Source of the DNA: Variovorax sp. TBS-050B
GTDB lineage: Bacteria > Pseudomonadota > Gammaproteobacteria > Burkholderiales > Burkholderiaceae_C
Assembly (NCBI RefSeq): GCF_029893635.1
Contig: NZ_JARXYR010000002.1
Location: 558,001 to 622,000, forward strand
Length of the DNA: 64,000 bases
Direction: 5' to 3'
Positions 54,929 to 62,832 of the stretch are shown here, piece after piece (within the stretch, counting starts at the first letter, position 1; the number at the start of each line of letters is the position of its first letter). The position numbers were made by a program, and so were the translations under genes. A model generated the notes under the pieces. That model saw only the letters and a list, made by a program, of their open reading frames with translations, had not been told where the DNA came from and searched no databases.

Positions 54929-54951
54929 GATTATTTGTCATAACCATAATC
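54929..54951. promoter_or_regulatory. Candidate operator between the amidohydrolase and crotonase genes
   Basis: GATTAT (54929-54934) and ATAATC (54946-54951) are perfect inverted half-sites 11 bases apart. Inside them lies a second small dyad, TTAT-TTGTC-ATAA. This is the only AT-rich patch in the 104-base divergent gap. It resembles a MarR-type site, and a MarR gene lies at 63469, but the link is inference. Confidence 0.5.
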
Positions 54952-54973
54952 GAACTCACACACGAACGCAATC

Positions 54974-55750
54974 ATGACCAATCCCGACCTCCAGATCGAC
55001 ATCCGCGACGAAGTCGCCATCGTCCGCCTCACGCGCGGCGCCAAGCGCAACGCCCTTTCGGACGGGCTGATCCTGGCGCTGCGCAATGCCTTCGAGACGC
55101 TGCCTTCAAGCGTCCGCGCCGCGGTGCTCGACGGCGAGGGCCCGCACTTCTGCGCCGGGCTCGACCTGAGCGAACTCAAGGAGCGCGACGCCGGCCAGGG
55201 CCATGCGCACTCGCGCCTGTGGCATGCCGCGCTCGACCTGATCCAGCACGGCCCGGTGCCCGTGATCGCGGCGCTGCACGGCGCGGTGGTGGGCGGCGGG
55301 CTCGAACTCGCGAGCGCCTGCCACATCCGCGTCGCCGACCGTTCCACCTTCTATGCGCTGCCCGAAGGCTCGCGCGGCATCTTCGTGGGCGGCGGCGGCT
55401 CGGTGCGCATCCCCAAGCTGATCGGCGTGGCGCGCATGACCGACATGATGATGACCGGCCGCGTCTACAACGCCGAGGAAGGCGAACGCGCCGCCGGCTT
55501 CGCGCAGTACCTCGTCGACGAGGGCACGGCCTTCGACAAGGCGTTCGAGCTCGCGAAGCGCGTCGCCACCAACGCACCGCTGACCAACTACGCGCTGATG
55601 CACGCGCTGCCGCGCATCGCCGAGCAGTCGGCCGACCACGGCTTCTTCACCGAGGCGCTGATCTCCGGCATCGTGCAGGCCGCGCCCGAAGCCAAGGCGC
55701 GGGTGCGCGACTTCCTCGAAGGCCGTGGTGCGAAGGTGAGCAAGTCATGA
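54974..55750 (+). CDS. Enoyl-CoA hydratase (crotonase family)
   Basis: The 258-residue protein has GPHFCAGLDLSELKERD, then GAVVGGGLELASACHIRVAD and ALPEGSRGIFVGGGG. The two catalytic glutamates of true hydratases are kept (Glu111 in GGLELAS and Glu131 in ALPEGSRG), so it should hydrate enoyl-CoA. In hydroxycinnamoyl-CoA hydratase-lyase the first Glu is replaced, so that lyase is not favoured. It is the first gene of the operon, and a 61-base gap precedes the ligase. Confidence 0.92.
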   Translation: MTNPDLQIDIRDEVAIVRLTRGAKRNALSDGLILALRNAFETLPSSVRAAVLDGEGPHFCAGLDLSELKERDAGQGHAHSRLWHAALDLIQHGPVPVIAALHGAVVGGGLELASACHIRVADRSTFYALPEGSRGIFVGGGGSVRIPKLIGVARMTDMMMTGRVYNAEEGERAAGFAQYLVDEGTAFDKAFELAKRVATNAPLTNYALMHALPRIAEQSADHGFFTEALISGIVQAAPEAKARVRDFLEGRGAKVSKS

Positions 55751-55811
55751 GCCCCCGCCCGGCCGCTCCGAATCGGGCTCGCACCGCAGTGCGAAGCGCG
55801 GAGGTCTTCCA

Positions 55812-57665
55812 ATGACCACCGTGCGGTATCGGCCCCTGACCTTCGGCGTTACGCGCGCCGTGCTGCGCGCGGGCCCGCCTGGCACGCAATACCTGCAGGC
55901 CGAGACGCCGCTCGGCCCGTACCTCGAGCGCATGACCGACCGGCTCGTGCACTGGGCCGCCACCGCACCCGAGCGCACCTTCATCGCCGCGCGCGAGCGC
56001 CTGCCCGACGGCAGCACGGGCGACTGGCAGCGCGTGAGCTATGCCGAGGCGCTCGAGCGCGCGCGCGGCATCGGCCAGGCGCTGCTCGACCGCGGCCTCG
56101 GCCCCGAGCGCCCGCTCGCGATCCTGAGCGAGAACAGCATCGACCACGCGATGCTCGCGCTCGGCTGCCTCTACGTGGGCGTGCCCTACTGCCCAGTGTC
56201 GCCGCCCTATTCGCTCGTGAGCCAGGACTTCGAGAAGCTGCGCCACGTGCTCGCCACGCTCACGCCGGGCATGGTGTTCGCGGCCGATGCCGCACGCTAC
56301 GGCCGCGCGATCGAGGCCGCGGTGCCGCCCGGGACCGAGGTCGTGCTCGGCGAAGGCCGGCTCGCGCAGCGCCCCGCCACGCCGCTTTCGGAACTGGTCG
56401 CCACGCGGCCCACGCCCGCCATCGACATCGCGCTCGGCGCCACCGGCCCCGACACGATCACCAAGTTCCTGTTCACCTCGGGTTCCACCAAGATGCCCAA
56501 GGCGGTGATCAACACGCACCGCATGTGGTGCGCCAACCAGCAGCAGCTGCGCCAGTCGATCCCCGCGCTCGGCGAGGAGCCGCCGGTGCTGGTCGACTGG
56601 CTGCCCTGGAACCACACCTTCGGCGGCAACCACAACGTGGGCATCGTGCTCGACAACGGCGGCACGCTCTACATCGACGAGGGCAAGCCCACGCCCGCGG
56701 GCATGGCCGAGACGCTGCGCAACCTGCGCGAGATCGCGCCCACCGTCTACTTCAACGTGCCGACCGGCTTCGAGGCGATCGCGCATGCGATGGAGACCGA
56801 CGCGGTGCTGCGCCGCAACCTGCTCTCGCGGGTGCGCATGTTCTTCTATTCGGGCGCGGCGCTCGCGCAGCCGATCTGGGACAGCCTGCACCGCACGCAG
56901 GAGGCCGAGGTCGGCGAACGCATCGTGATGGGCACCGGCCTGGGCATGACCGAATCGGGCCCGTTCGCGCTCTACGTCACCGGCCCGGACGTGACCTCGG
57001 GCGACATCGGCCTACCCGCACCGGGCATCGAACTCAAGCTGGTCGAGGTCGACGGCAAGACCGAGGTGCGCTACCGCGGCCCGAACATCACGCCCGGCTA
57101 CTGGCGCGCGCCCGAAGCCACCGCCGAGGCCTTCGACGAGGAAGGCTTCTTCTCGACCGGCGACGCGGTGAAATGGATCGACGAATCGAACATCCACCGC
57201 GGCCTGCGCTTCGACGGCCGCATCGCCGAGGACTTCAAGCTCGCCACCGGCACCTTCGTGAGCGTGGGTCCGCTGCGCGCGAAGATCATCGCCGCCGGCG
57301 CGCCCTACGTGCAGGACGTGGTGCTGACCGGCATCAACCTGAAGGAAGTCGGCGCGCTGGTGTTTGCTACGCAGAAGGTGCGTCAGCTCGCCGGCCTCGC
57401 TGCCGATGCGCCGATGCAGCAGGTGCTCGAGAGCGCGCCCGTGCAGGCCCACTTCCAGCAGGTGCTGGACGGGCTGGCGGCGAGCGCCACCGGCAGCGCC
57501 AACCGCATCGCGCGCATGCACCTCGTGGCCGAGCCGCCGTCCATCGACAAGGGCGAGGTCACCGACAAGGGCTCGATCAACCAGCGCGCCGTGCTCAAGC
57601 ACCGCGCCGCGCTGGCCGATGCGATGCATGCGGGCACCCTGCCCTTCACCCTGACGCCACGTTGA
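55812..57665 (+). CDS. Acyl/aryl-CoA synthetase, feruloyl-CoA synthase-like
   Basis: The 617-residue adenylate-forming enzyme activates a carboxylic acid to its CoA ester with ATP. It has the feruloyl-CoA synthase-like N-terminus VRYRPLTFGVTRAVLRAGPP, P-loop LFTSGSTKMPKAVINTH, VLVDWLPWNHTFGGNHNVG, MGTGLGMTESGPFALY, and the hinge RFDGRIAEDFKLATG. The C-terminal catalytic Lys is in the KGEVTDKGSINQR region. The substrate is an acyl or aryl acid; feruloyl specificity is not certain. It is co-directional with the crotonase and SDR genes. Confidence 0.9.
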   Translation: MTTVRYRPLTFGVTRAVLRAGPPGTQYLQAETPLGPYLERMTDRLVHWAATAPERTFIAARERLPDGSTGDWQRVSYAEALERARGIGQALLDRGLGPERPLAILSENSIDHAMLALGCLYVGVPYCPVSPPYSLVSQDFEKLRHVLATLTPGMVFAADAARYGRAIEAAVPPGTEVVLGEGRLAQRPATPLSELVATRPTPAIDIALGATGPDTITKFLFTSGSTKMPKAVINTHRMWCANQQQLRQSIPALGEEPPVLVDWLPWNHTFGGNHNVGIVLDNGGTLYIDEGKPTPAGMAETLRNLREIAPTVYFNVPTGFEAIAHAMETDAVLRRNLLSRVRMFFYSGAALAQPIWDSLHRTQEAEVGERIVMGTGLGMTESGPFALYVTGPDVTSGDIGLPAPGIELKLVEVDGKTEVRYRGPNITPGYWRAPEATAEAFDEEGFFSTGDAVKWIDESNIHRGLRFDGRIAEDFKLATGTFVSVGPLRAKIIAAGAPYVQDVVLTGINLKEVGALVFATQKVRQLAGLAADAPMQQVLESAPVQAHFQQVLDGLAASATGSANRIARMHLVAEPPSIDKGEVTDKGSINQRAVLKHRAALADAMHAGTLPFTLTPR

Positions 57666-57681
57666 ACAGGAGACCACCCCC

Positions 57682-58446
57682 ATGAAGATCGAAGCACAAG
57701 CCGCCCTCGTCACCGGCGGCGCATCCGGCCTCGGCGAAGCCACCGCACGCGAACTGGCGCGCCTGGGCGCCAAGGTCGCGGTGCTCGACCGCAATGCCGA
57801 ACTCGCCGGTAAGGTCGCCGCGGAGATCGGCGGCGTGGCCTGCCCCTGCGACATCACCGACGCCGACAGCGTGACCGCCGCGCTCGACAAGGCCGAGGCC
57901 GCGCACGGCCCCGCGCGCATCCTGATGAACGTGGCCGGCATCGGCAGCGCGAAGCGCATCGTCGGCAAGGACGGCAATCCCGCGCCGCTCGAGGACTTCG
58001 TGCGCGTGGTCAACGTCAACCTGATCGGCAGCTACAACATGGCGCGCCTCTTCGCGGCGCGCTGCGCGAAGCTGCCGGCGCTCGACGACGGCGAGAAGGG
58101 CGTGATGCTCTTCACCGCCTCGGTCGCGGCCTTCGACGGGCAGGTGGGCCAGCAGGCCTACAGCGCCTCGAAGGGCGGCCTGGTCGGCATGACGCTGCCG
58201 ATGGCGCGCGACCTCGCGCAGCATGCGATCCGCGTCTGCACCGTGGCGCCCGGCCTGTTCGCCACGCCGCTGCTGATGGAACTGCCCGAGCCGGTGCAGC
58301 AGTCGCTCGCGGCCTCGATCCCGTTCCCGCCGCGGCTCGGCAAGCCTTCGGAATTCGCCGAACTGGCCTGCCACATCGTGACCAACGGCCACCTCAACGG
58401 CGAGGTGATCCGTCTCGACGGCGCGCTGCGCATGGCGCCGCGCTAG
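57682..58446 (+). CDS. SDR-family 3-hydroxyacyl-CoA dehydrogenase-like protein
   Basis: This short-chain dehydrogenase of 254 residues has the NAD site LVTGGASGLGEATA and NNAG-like NVAGIGSA. The catalytic Ser (LFTASVAAFDGQVG) is followed by the Tyr-x-x-x-Lys YSASKGG. The pattern is closest to human type 2 3-hydroxyacyl-CoA dehydrogenase and its bacterial relatives, which oxidise 3-hydroxyacyl-CoA. It starts 16 bases after the CoA ligase with an AGGAGA site. In the operon it would follow the hydratase step. Confidence 0.9.
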   Translation: MKIEAQAALVTGGASGLGEATARELARLGAKVAVLDRNAELAGKVAAEIGGVACPCDITDADSVTAALDKAEAAHGPARILMNVAGIGSAKRIVGKDGNPAPLEDFVRVVNVNLIGSYNMARLFAARCAKLPALDDGEKGVMLFTASVAAFDGQVGQQAYSASKGGLVGMTLPMARDLAQHAIRVCTVAPGLFATPLLMELPEPVQQSLAASIPFPPRLGKPSEFAELACHIVTNGHLNGEVIRLDGALRMAPR

Positions 58447-58494
58447 GCGCTGCGGCCGGTCCGACATCTTTCAAAAAAGCAGGAGACAAGAACC

Positions 58495-59484
58495 ATGACC
58501 AACCGACGCGATTTCGTGAAGGTGCTCGGCGGCGCGGCCGCATACGGCGCGCTGCAGCCGCTGGCCGCGCTCGCGCAGATCGTGCAGCAGGCGAAGATCT
58601 ACTACGGCTTTCCCGCCGGCAGCGCGGGCGACAGCGTGGCCCGCCGCGTGGCCGAGAAGCTCGGCGACACCCCGTTCTCGAAGACCAACGCGGTGGTCGA
58701 GAACAAGCCCGGCGCGGGCGGGCGCATCGCGCTCGACACGCTCAAGGCCTCGGTCGCCGACGGCTCGGTGCTCGCGCTCGCGCAGGCCTCTGCGCTGTCG
58801 ACCTATCCGCACATCTACAGCAAGCTCAGCTACACCATGGCCGACTTCGCGCCGGTCTCGATCGGCGCGGTGATGACGCACGGCCTCGCTGTCGGCCCGA
58901 TGGTGCCCGCGAGCGTGAAGACGCTGAAGGACTACATCGCCTGGGCCAAGGCCAACCCGGGCCAGGCCAGCTACGGCTCGCCGGGCGCGGGCTCCACGCC
59001 GCACTTCCTGGGCGCGCTGCTGGGCATCCACACCGGCACCGACCTGCGGCACGTGCCCTACCGCGGCTCGCTGCCCGCGATCAACGACGTGGTGGGCGGC
59101 CAGATCGCCTCGTGCATGACGCCGGCGGGCGACTGCCTGCCCTTCGTCAAGGCCGGCAAGCTGCGCCTGCTCGCGAACTCGGGCACGCAGCGCCCGGCCT
59201 ACCTGCCCGACGTGCCCACCTTCACCGAGCAGGGCTTCCCCGAGATCGTGGCCGACGAATGGTTCGGCTTCTTCGCGCCCGCCAAGACGCCGGCCGCCAC
59301 CATCGCCGCCGCGAGCACGGCGATCCAGGCCGCGCTCAAGGACAAGGCCGTGGTCGAGGGCCTGCTCTCGGTCGGGCTGGTCGCGAGCGGCTCCTCGCCC
59401 GAGGAGATGCGCAAGTCGCTGCAGTCCGAATACGAACGCTGGGGTCCACTGGTCAAGAAGATCGGCTTCACCGCCGAGTCCTGA
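58495..59484 (+). CDS. Bug-family tripartite tricarboxylate transporter binding protein
   Basis: This periplasmic solute-binding protein has 329 residues. The N-terminal signal MTNRRDFVKVLGGAAAYGAL has a twin-arginine (RRDFVK) motif. Bug signatures include FPAGSAGDSVARRVAEKLG, VVENKPGAGGRIALDTLKAS, GSPGAGSTPHFLGALLG and NDVVGGQIASCMTPAG. It probably binds the carboxylate fed to the pathway. No TctA/TctB membrane genes are in the window, as is common for Bug proteins of this group. Confidence 0.93.
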   Translation: MTNRRDFVKVLGGAAAYGALQPLAALAQIVQQAKIYYGFPAGSAGDSVARRVAEKLGDTPFSKTNAVVENKPGAGGRIALDTLKASVADGSVLALAQASALSTYPHIYSKLSYTMADFAPVSIGAVMTHGLAVGPMVPASVKTLKDYIAWAKANPGQASYGSPGAGSTPHFLGALLGIHTGTDLRHVPYRGSLPAINDVVGGQIASCMTPAGDCLPFVKAGKLRLLANSGTQRPAYLPDVPTFTEQGFPEIVADEWFGFFAPAKTPAATIAAASTAIQAALKDKAVVEGLLSVGLVASGSSPEEMRKSLQSEYERWGPLVKKIGFTAES

Positions 59485-59492
59485 AAACCCGA

Positions 59493-61238
59493 ATGCACTA
59501 CCGCCCCCGCCCCGAAGACCAGCGCTTCATCCTCGACGCGGTGCTCGATGCGCCTGCACGGCTGCGCGCGCTCGCACCCTTTGCCGACGTCGATGCGGCG
59601 CTGCAGGTACAGGTGCTCGAGGAAGCGGCGCGCTTCGTCGGCGAGGTGATCGCGCCGCCCAACCGCGACGGCGACGAGATCGGCTGCCGCTTCGCGGACG
59701 GCGAGGTCCGCACGCCGCCGGGCTTTCGCGCCGCCTACCAGGCCTTCGTCGACGGCGGCTGGCCCGCGCTCTCGGCTGCGCCCGAGGACGGCGGCCAGGG
59801 CCTGCCGACGGTGCTCGAAGCCATCCTCTACGAATGGATGAGCGCGGCCAACCACGGCCTCACGATGGCGCCGGGCCTGCTGCACGGCGCCTATGCCTGC
59901 CTGAAGCACCACGGCAGCGAGGCGCTGAAGCAGCGCTACCTGCCGAAGCTCGCGAGCGGCGAATGGCTCGCGACCATGTGCCTGACCGAAGCCCATGCGG
60001 GCAGCGACGTGGGCCAGGTGCGCACGCGCGCCGTGCCGCAGGCCGACAGTAGCCTGCGCGTCGCCGGCGGCAAGATCTTCATCTCGGGCGGCGAGCACGA
60101 CCTCACGCCGAACATCGTGCACCTGGTGCTGTGCCGCCTGCCCGATGCGCCCGCGGGCCCGAAGGGGCTCTCGCTCGCGCTGGTGCCCAAGCAGCTGCCC
60201 GACGGCACGCGCAACGCGGTGCATTGCGAACGCATCGAGGAGAAGATGGGCCTGCACGGCAGCCCCACCTGCGTGATGCGCTTCGACGAGGCCACCGGCT
60301 GGCTGGTCGGTGAGGCGGGCCGTGGGCTGGCCGCGATGTTCGTGATGATGAATGCGGCGCGGCTGCACGTGGCGCTGCAGGGCATCGGTCTGCTCGATGC
60401 GGCCTGGCAGAAGGCCGGCGCCTATGCGCTGGAACGCCGCCAGATGCGCGCCCCCGGCGCTACGCCGGCCAGCCGCGGCAGCGAGGCCGCCGACCTGATC
60501 GCCGAGCATCCGGCGGTCCGCCGCATCCTCGACACGCAGCGCGCCTGGATCGAGGGCGCGCGCGCCGTCGCCTACCGCAGCGCGCTCATGCTGGACGTGG
60601 CCGCGCACGACGCCGACCCCAGGGCGCGCGAGCGTGCGCAGCGCTGGTGCGCGCTCGTCACGCCGGTGCTCAAGGCCGCCTGCACGCAGCAGGCCTTCCA
60701 CGGCGCGAGCGAATGCCTGCAGGTCTTCGGCGGCCATGGCTACGTGCGCGAATGGGGCATCGAGCAGATCGTGCGCGATGCGCGCGTGACGATGATCTAC
60801 GAGGGCACCAACGAGATTCAGGCCATCGACCTGCTGGTGCGCAAGGTGCTGCCCGACGGCGGCGCCGCGATGTCGGCCCTGCTGGTCGAACTGCGCGACA
60901 CGCTCGATGCCTCGCGCGACGCCGACGCCGACGTGCAGCGCCGGCTCGCCCAATTGCGCTACCTGGGCACCACCATCGCGATGGCCGCGCAGGCCGACCC
61001 GAAGCTGCCGTACGAAGTGGCCGACGACTACCTGCGGCTCGTGATGCTCGCGCTGCTGGCCTGGGCCTGGGCGCGCATCGATGCGGCCAAGGCCAGCGAC
61101 GCCGGGCGCACCGAGCGCACCGGCCCCGCGGCGGCGTTCCGGCGCTGGGTGCTGCCGGAGTTCGAAATGCGGCACGGCATCGTCAAGCGCGCCTGCGAGG
61201 GTCTTGCACTGTCGCATGCGGCCGGTCCGCGCCCCTGA
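59493..61238 (+). CDS. Acyl-CoA dehydrogenase, large form
   Basis: The 581-residue flavoprotein introduces a 2,3 double bond into acyl-CoA. It starts MHYRPRPEDQRFILDAVL and has CLTEAHAGSDVGQV (flavin-binding) and EKMGLHGSPTCVMRFD. The catalytic base motif is MIYEGTNEIQAIDL near residue 440. The C-terminal extension of about 120 residues is the domain seen in long forms. It begins eight bases after the Bug gene, completing a ligase-dehydrogenase-hydratase-hydroxyacyl dehydrogenase set. No electron-transfer flavoprotein gene is nearby. Confidence 0.93.
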   Translation: MHYRPRPEDQRFILDAVLDAPARLRALAPFADVDAALQVQVLEEAARFVGEVIAPPNRDGDEIGCRFADGEVRTPPGFRAAYQAFVDGGWPALSAAPEDGGQGLPTVLEAILYEWMSAANHGLTMAPGLLHGAYACLKHHGSEALKQRYLPKLASGEWLATMCLTEAHAGSDVGQVRTRAVPQADSSLRVAGGKIFISGGEHDLTPNIVHLVLCRLPDAPAGPKGLSLALVPKQLPDGTRNAVHCERIEEKMGLHGSPTCVMRFDEATGWLVGEAGRGLAAMFVMMNAARLHVALQGIGLLDAAWQKAGAYALERRQMRAPGATPASRGSEAADLIAEHPAVRRILDTQRAWIEGARAVAYRSALMLDVAAHDADPRARERAQRWCALVTPVLKAACTQQAFHGASECLQVFGGHGYVREWGIEQIVRDARVTMIYEGTNEIQAIDLLVRKVLPDGGAAMSALLVELRDTLDASRDADADVQRRLAQLRYLGTTIAMAAQADPKLPYEVADDYLRLVMLALLAWAWARIDAAKASDAGRTERTGPAAAFRRWVLPEFEMRHGIVKRACEGLALSHAAGPRP

Positions 61239-61244
61239 AGACGC

Positions 61245-61308
61245 GCAACCGTTCGGTTGCTTGTTTCGGGATGCGGGTGTACGATGTATCACGCAACCAT
61301 TCGGTTGC
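61245..61308 (+). promoter_or_regulatory. Two copies of a GCAACC-NTTC-GGTTGC operator before the SRPBCC-ArsR pair
   Basis: GCAACC-GTTC-GGTTGC lies at 61245-61260 and GCAACC-ATTC-GGTTGC at 61293-61308, 48 bases apart. Both are perfect inverted repeats preceded by ACGC. The second lies 33 bases before the SRPBCC ATG. They are likely binding sites for the ArsR-type regulator encoded downstream, acting as an autorepressor. Confidence 0.82.
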
Positions 61309-61340
61309 ATGTTCATCCATCCACACCCAAGGAGACCGCC

Positions 61341-61820
61341 ATGGCCCCAGCGACCCCCGCCGAATCCGCCGATCGCATCGAACGCAGCATCCTCATCCAG
61401 GCGCCGCGCGCCAAGGTGTGGCAATTGCTGTCCGATGCCGAACGCTTCGGCCGCTGGTTCGGCGCCGACCTGCAGGGCCAGCGCTTCGCGCCTGGCGAGG
61501 TGGCGCGCGGCCCGATCACGATCGAGGGCTTCACGCACGTGATGTTCGAAGTGAAGGTCGAGCGCGTGGAGCCGCAGTCGCTGCTCTCGTGGCGCTGGCA
61601 TCCGTACGCCGTCGATCCGAAGGTGGACTACAGCGCGGAGGAACCCACGCTCGTCACCTGGACGCTGCACGACGCGCCCGGCAACGCGACGCTGGTCAAG
61701 ACGGTCGAATCGGGTTTCGACAAGGTGCCGCCGCACCGCCGCCTCGAGGCCTTCCGCATGAACACCGGCGGCTGGGAAGGCCAGCTCGAGAACGTGCGCC
61801 GCCATGCCGAGCAAGGCTGA
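61341..61820 (+). CDS. SRPBCC-family (AHSA1-like) protein
   Basis: The 159-residue protein has the START-like fold of the activator-of-Hsp90-homologue group: IERSILIQAPRAKVWQLLSD, FGRWFGADLQGQRFAPGE, LLSWRWHPYAVDP and RRLEAFRMNTGGWEGQLEN. These proteins bind hydrophobic ligands. It has an AAGGAG site before the ATG and overlaps the ArsR gene by 17 bases. The fixed pairing with an ArsR regulator is widespread, but the ligand is unknown. Confidence 0.9.
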   Translation: MAPATPAESADRIERSILIQAPRAKVWQLLSDAERFGRWFGADLQGQRFAPGEVARGPITIEGFTHVMFEVKVERVEPQSLLSWRWHPYAVDPKVDYSAEEPTLVTWTLHDAPGNATLVKTVESGFDKVPPHRRLEAFRMNTGGWEGQLENVRRHAEQG

Positions 61821-62160
61821 GCCCGCACCGCTGGTGGCCGCGCCGCCGGACCGCCTCGCCAAGGTGTTCTTCGCGCTCGGCGACGCCACGCGCCTGCGCC
61901 TCGTCGCGGTGCTGTGCGCGGGCGGCGTGTTCTCGATCGCCCAGCTCACGGCCAGCACCGAGATCAGCCGGCAGGCCGTGACCAAGCATCTTCAGGTGCT
62001 CGGCGAGGCCGGGCTGGTGACCGACCTCCGGCTCGGCCGCGAGCGGCTCTGGCAGTTCGACCCGACGCAGCTCGACGAAGCACGCCGCACGCTCGAAGTC
62101 ATCGGGCGCCAGTGGGAAGCGGCTCTGGCGAAGCTGAAGGCCTTTGCCGAGTCGGACTGA
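61804..62160 (+). CDS. ArsR-family transcriptional regulator
   Basis: This small winged-helix regulator has 118 residues: RLAKVFFALGDATRLRLVAV, then QLTASTEISRQAVTKHLQVL (recognition helix) and GLVTDLRLGRERLWQFDPTQ. It lacks the metal-binding CxC of arsenic sensors, so it probably responds to another signal. It is co-transcribed with the SRPBCC gene and likely binds the two GCAACC repeats upstream. Its 3' end overlaps the convergent oxidoreductase gene by 62 bases. Confidence 0.92.
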   Translation: MPSKAEPAPLVAAPPDRLAKVFFALGDATRLRLVAVLCAGGVFSIAQLTASTEISRQAVTKHLQVLGEAGLVTDLRLGRERLWQFDPTQLDEARRTLEVIGRQWEAALAKLKAFAESD

Positions 62161-62743
62161 ACTCCCGCGCGATCCGCGCGCCCAGCGCGCGCGCGATGCC
62201 AAAGTTCTCGCCCCAGTCGCCGTCGGCCGGCTCGAGCAGCAGCTCGGAACGCGGCACCTGCGCACCGCAGTAGTCGAAGATGCCGTGGTCGATCTGGGTC
62301 CTCATCGCGCCGAAGTAGCCGTGCCGCGCATAGGTGCGCCAGTCGGCGCCGCCGATCGCGGCCAGATACACGGGCAGGCGCTGCAGCTTCTTCGCGAGCG
62401 GCTGGCCCGGCACCTCGTCGTAGGCCCAGCCGTTGGAGAACACGCGGTCGATCCAGCCCTTGAGCAGGCCCGGGAACGACCACCAGTACACCGGATAGAC
62501 CAGCGCCAGCGCGTCCGCCCGGTCGATGCGTGCCTGCTCCGCGCGCACGTCGGCGCTCGGCGAGCGCCGCTCGCGGTGCACGGCGACATCGTGTTCGGTG
62601 AAGCGCGGGTCGAAGCCTTCGGCGGCCAGGTCGGCCAGCTCGGCCGAATGGCCCGCGTCGCGCACGCCCTCGGCGATGCGCGCGGCGACGGCATGGGTGA
62701 CGGAGGCGGGCCGCGGATGGGCCACGACGACGAGTGCGTGCAT
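62099..62743 (-). CDS. Flavodoxin-fold NAD(P)H oxidoreductase
   Basis: The 214-residue protein is of the NAD(P)H:quinone oxidoreductase (MdaB/YwrO-like) type: MHALVVVAHPRPASVTHAVA, LVYPVYWWSFPGLLKGWIDR and GGADWRTYARHGYFGAM. The last 20 residues are coded within the overlap with arsR and are Pro/Arg-rich, unlike the family, so the real stop position appears to be an extension past the domain. It is divergent from a TetR gene with a paired operator between. It probably detoxifies quinones. Confidence 0.88.
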   Translation of the reverse strand: MHALVVVAHPRPASVTHAVAARIAEGVRDAGHSAELADLAAEGFDPRFTEHDVAVHRERRSPSADVRAEQARIDRADALALVYPVYWWSFPGLLKGWIDRVFSNGWAYDEVPGQPLAKKLQRLPVYLAAIGGADWRTYARHGYFGAMRTQIDHGIFDYCGAQVPRSELLLEPADGDWGENFGIARALGARIAREFSPTRQRPSASPEPLPTGAR

Positions 62744-62767
62744 CGGATGTCCTTTCGTGATGGGCTA

Positions 62768-62810
62768 TGTACGTTTGGTAGGTTTCCGTCTGCAATGTAC
62801 CATTCGTACA
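62768..62810. promoter_or_regulatory. Paired operator between the oxidoreductase and TetR genes
   Basis: TGTAC-CATTC-GTACA (62796-62810) is a perfect dyad. A degenerate copy, TGTAC-GTTTG-GTAGG, lies at 62768-62782, 28 bases to the left. Together, ATGTACGTTTGGTA and TACCATTCGTACAT also form a longer inverted repeat. The 89-base divergent region points to the TetR protein as the binder. Confidence 0.8.
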
Positions 62811-62832
62811 TAACCACGCCACGGATGCGCCT

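Noticed and set aside
54974..55750. Hydroxycinnamoyl-CoA hydratase-lyase suggested by the neighbouring feruloyl-CoA synthase-like gene
   Set aside because: Both catalytic glutamates of ordinary enoyl-CoA hydratases are present, whereas the lyase replaces the first; no vanillin dehydrogenase is nearby.
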